Source: Leptospira ognonensis
GTDB taxonomy: Bacteria; Spirochaetota; Leptospiria; Leptospirales; Leptospiraceae
Direction of reading: 5' to 3'
Assembly: GCF_004770745.1 (NCBI RefSeq)
Contig: NZ_RQGD01000034.1
Location: 1-64,000 of the forward strand
DNA length: 64,000 nucleotides
The notes beneath the pieces are model-generated. The model ran no database searches, was not told the origin of the DNA, and worked only from the letters and a program-made list of their open reading frames with translations. Both the position numbers and the translations under genes were made by a program. Positions within the stretch are counted from its first letter, which is position 1; the number at the start of each line of letters is the position of its first letter. This document shows, piece after piece, positions 62,006 to 64,000 of this stretch.

Positions 62006-63131
62006 CGACATCTACATTTTCCTCGAACCTCTGTCGATCGGCAGCGGTTCGACCTTTTCCGATAAATTCAAGACCTAGAAGGACATCACCTTCCTCCGTT
62101 TTTTTAGTCCAAGCAACTTTTACGGAAAAGCGAAAAGGAGCCTGCATTTTAAAAAACAAATCAAACACGAATCCTTTTTGTTTCGGTAGCGTCTGAGATA
62201 GATTGGGATGGTTCACTTTAATTTTAAGCCCCGTTGAAGATACATCCAGGACAGGAAATTTTTCATCTGTTGTCATCAGGTTTGCGTCTTTGATGCGGTC
62301 GACCATTTGATTGGTCTGCGACATGATTTCGAGCACTCGCTCTTTTGTGAGACGAGACTCCTTCATCAGTATGGAAACATAGCCGATCGGGATCGCTTCA
62401 TCTAGTTCATTGACATAGATTATGGGAAGTAAGAGAGAGGAGAGGATTTGTTTGTCTTTGTACTTTTTGATTACGGTGGCTAAGTGGTCATCGACATCTT
62501 CGGAATAATTTAAAAATGCCTCATCGTCAGTGTCATAAGAAGCCTCCGCATAACAATCCTCTATGAAAATAGGTTTCATGGTTCTTTTGATCACATCAAA
62601 CTCGTGTTCGAGATTGCTTCCAAACGTCGAAACAGAGACAAAATTATTTCCACCAAAATCTTGAGATAATTTTCTTTGGTATTCTTCAAAGCTAACACGT
62701 ACAAGTGTTGGAATGTTGAACATACTTGCTTCGATGATGGTTTTCGAACTCACGATATTGCTGATCTTCACAAATCCATCATCAACAACAGTATATCGCG
62801 GACTCACTCGCTCTTTTTTGGCGATGGAAATCTTTTCTACTTTCAATTCTACCCGACTGCCCTCGACAAGCTTTAGCACTTGGCAACGCAATTCTAGATA
62901 GCGCGTTAAGACGGTAAAAATGCGAATTTGGCTTCCGGGTTTTAGTTCGGATGCGTAAAAAGACTCAACCAAAATATGATCTGTCCCTTTTATCACATCA
63001 CGGATAAAGCAGGCTTGGTCCCCCGAGGCAGTTTCTATTTTCAATTCTCTTTCTAGTAAATATTTCGCAATAACATGGAGTTTCTGCTCCTTGTCAGCTA
63101 TGTGATCCAAAGCTCGTGTATTCTTTTCCAT
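61977..63131 (-). CDS. PilZ-like domain protein (DUF1577-type)
   Basis: Cytoplasmic protein of 384 residues. The N-terminal half (about 20-110) looks like a YcgR-N/PilZ-N barrel (ESFYASELKPGSQIRIFTVL). The C-terminal part (about 290-365) has the PilZ layout LDVSSTGLKIKVNHPNL, FRFSVKVAWTKKTEEGD and LGLEFIG. The c-di-GMP-binding RxxxR is not evident: RVSPRY occurs at about 108-113, well before the D-SxxG motif, so binding is uncertain. I associate this layout with DUF1577, a Leptospira family, from memory. The 3' end overlaps the OYE gene by 29 bases. Confidence 0.65.
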   Translation of the reverse strand: MEKNTRALDHIADKEQKLHVIAKYLLERELKIETASGDQACFIRDVIKGTDHILVESFYASELKPGSQIRIFTVLTRYLELRCQVLKLVEGSRVELKVEKISIAKKERVSPRYTVVDDGFVKISNIVSSKTIIEASMFNIPTLVRVSFEEYQRKLSQDFGGNNFVSVSTFGSNLEHEFDVIKRTMKPIFIEDCYAEASYDTDDEAFLNYSEDVDDHLATVIKKYKDKQILSSLLLPIIYVNELDEAIPIGYVSILMKESRLTKERVLEIMSQTNQMVDRIKDANLMTTDEKFPVLDVSSTGLKIKVNHPNLSQTLPKQKGFVFDLFFKMQAPFRFSVKVAWTKKTEEGDVLLGLEFIGKGRTAADRQRFEENVDVVRQLGLSAA

Positions 63132-63344
63132 TTTCTATTTTTCCCAAACTCGGTCTAATTTGACGTTGAAAGGAAAGGATTCAATAAATAATTTGAAGAT
63201 AAAAAATAGTCTGAAATTTATTGAATCGTCTCTCCTGCACATTCAAAAATTCTAGAACGGCCATTACAAATAATTGAATTTGTCAGGGGAAATATCGTTT
63301 TCCGAAAGACGGAAACCTGTCAGAAATACTTAGTATAAAAACCC

Positions 63345-64000
63345 ATGCCAGAAAGTAATGAAAATCCTTTAGATCCTTTTTCTTTTGAAATGGAGAACCC
63401 GGTATCTCAAGAGGAAATACGTCTCGAACCTACAACTCTATTCTTGGACCTGCCTAAAAATCAAGGTCGCTTTACGCAAACGTCACAAGCAATCCTAGAA
63501 GAATTACGAGTCAGGCATCGTAGATTGGAAATGCATGGTAGTTCCGAAATTGCACCCTCTCTGCTCCTGACTGTGGATAAAATTGCAGAGGTGCTCCAAA
63601 AAGAAGTCCAGTTGACGGAAAATCACAAAACGACGGCCGCAGTGAATGAGGCGCTTCTAGAATTATCAGATGCTTCCAATCAATTCCAATCAAGGTCTGT
63701 TTATTTTTATCCGTTTTTACTGAGGATTGAAAGTGGCATTTCGATCCGCATCGTCATGGTGGCTCCGCAAACAAAAGATAAAATAGATATGGTTCCCTAC
63801 CGCAGGGCCTGTTTTAAATATTCGGAAGAAATATTGCTCATAGTCCTTAAAAACCTCTCCAAACAAGACCCCATTACGCCAGAAATGAAACCGGGGAAGG
63901 TACTGCTTGAGCGCGACGAGAAGGGAAATTTAATTTTTTCACCAAATCGATTTTCATTCGAAACCGATATCCGATTGATTACTGAAAAAGGATTTTCTCC
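63345..64000 (+). CDS. Hypothetical protein, 3' end beyond the window
   Basis: An open frame from ATG 63345 runs to the window edge (218 codons, no stop). The product begins MPESNENPLDPFSFEMENPV and is soluble and helix-rich (QAILEELRVRHRRLEM, LLLTVDKIAEVLQKEVQLTE). A strand-like stretch (YFYPFLLRIESGISIRIVMV) comes later. I recognise no family. It is divergent from the PilZ-like gene, with a 213-base shared upstream region where no clear promoter boxes stand out. Confidence 0.65.
   Translation, partial: MPESNENPLDPFSFEMENPVSQEEIRLEPTTLFLDLPKNQGRFTQTSQAILEELRVRHRRLEMHGSSEIAPSLLLTVDKIAEVLQKEVQLTENHKTTAAVNEALLELSDASNQFQSRSVYFYPFLLRIESGISIRIVMVAPQTKDKIDMVPYRRACFKYSEEILLIVLKNLSKQDPITPEMKPGKVLLERDEKGNLIFSPNRFSFETDIRLITEKGFS

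Noticed and set aside
1..64000. CRISPR arrays, tRNA genes, prophage or integron structures
   Set aside because: No regularly spaced direct repeats, no cloverleaf I could trace, no phage structural genes and no attC/intI signatures were found by reading; a tRNA scan was not possible.

Overview
The window looks like a chromosomal segment of a Leptospira-type spirochaete. Supporting signs are the low-GC coding style, many lipoproteins with relaxed lipoboxes, very large membrane sensor kinases and adenylate cyclases, a lone 5S rRNA gene far from the only 23S sequence present, and several proteins that I recognise only as Leptospira-style hypotheticals. The genus is inferred from these features and no database was consulted.

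Layout. Positions 1-8.6 kb are a decay zone: the 3' end of a 23S rRNA gene with its terminator, a second eroded copy of the same region near 6.5 kb, palindromic and dispersed repeats, an integrase-type transposase relic, and pseudogenes of a DJ-1/PfpI-like protein, a 7TMR-DISM sensor and an SRPBCC protein. Intact genes here are a chemoreceptor, a lipoprotein with seven propeller-like repeats, a small membrane protein and a TetR/DoxX pair. From 8.7 to 24 kb lie a giant membrane adenylate cyclase, an AraC/GyrI regulator, a probable AAC(3)-I aminoglycoside acetyltransferase, a STAS protein, a CMD/cytochrome P460-like operon, a hybrid histidine kinase and more gene relics. From 24.5 to 42.2 kb is a dense signalling block. 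It holds three 7TMR-DISM histidine kinases sharing an enlarged H-box to N-box region, a response regulator-adenylate cyclase, a CheY-like protein, a response regulator-PP2C phosphatase and a REC-PAS-HisKA_2 kinase, with an unusual photolyase-like protein inside the block. Relics of the same kinase family lie beside the intact copies. From 42 to 64 kb the content is more conventional: an SDR oxidoreductase, purT, two related PP2C phosphatases, an outer-membrane-like protein, 5S rRNA, a beta-helix lipoprotein, an amt-PII operon, an ABC-2 exporter, a PanE-like reductase, an Old Yellow Enzyme, a PilZ-like protein and a partial gene at the edge.

How the genes work together. The central block can be read as two divergent modules. 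The leftward module (kinase, CheY-like protein, REC-cyclase) would end in cyclic nucleotide. The rightward module (kinase, REC-PP2C) would end in dephosphorylation of a partner such as a STAS anti-sigma antagonist; one STAS protein is encoded at 16.6 kb. The membrane cyclase at 8.7 kb carries GAF domains that closely resemble those in the kinases, so input modules appear to have been shared between output types. This wiring is inference from domains and gene order.

The most interesting observations are the kinase/cyclase/phosphatase block with its expanded kinase cores and relics, a photolyase-like protein that may be circularly permuted, the dispersed intergenic repeat family, the duplicated and decayed 23S tail, the inverted repeat of 5S sequence after the 5S terminator, and the AAC(3)-I-like gene.
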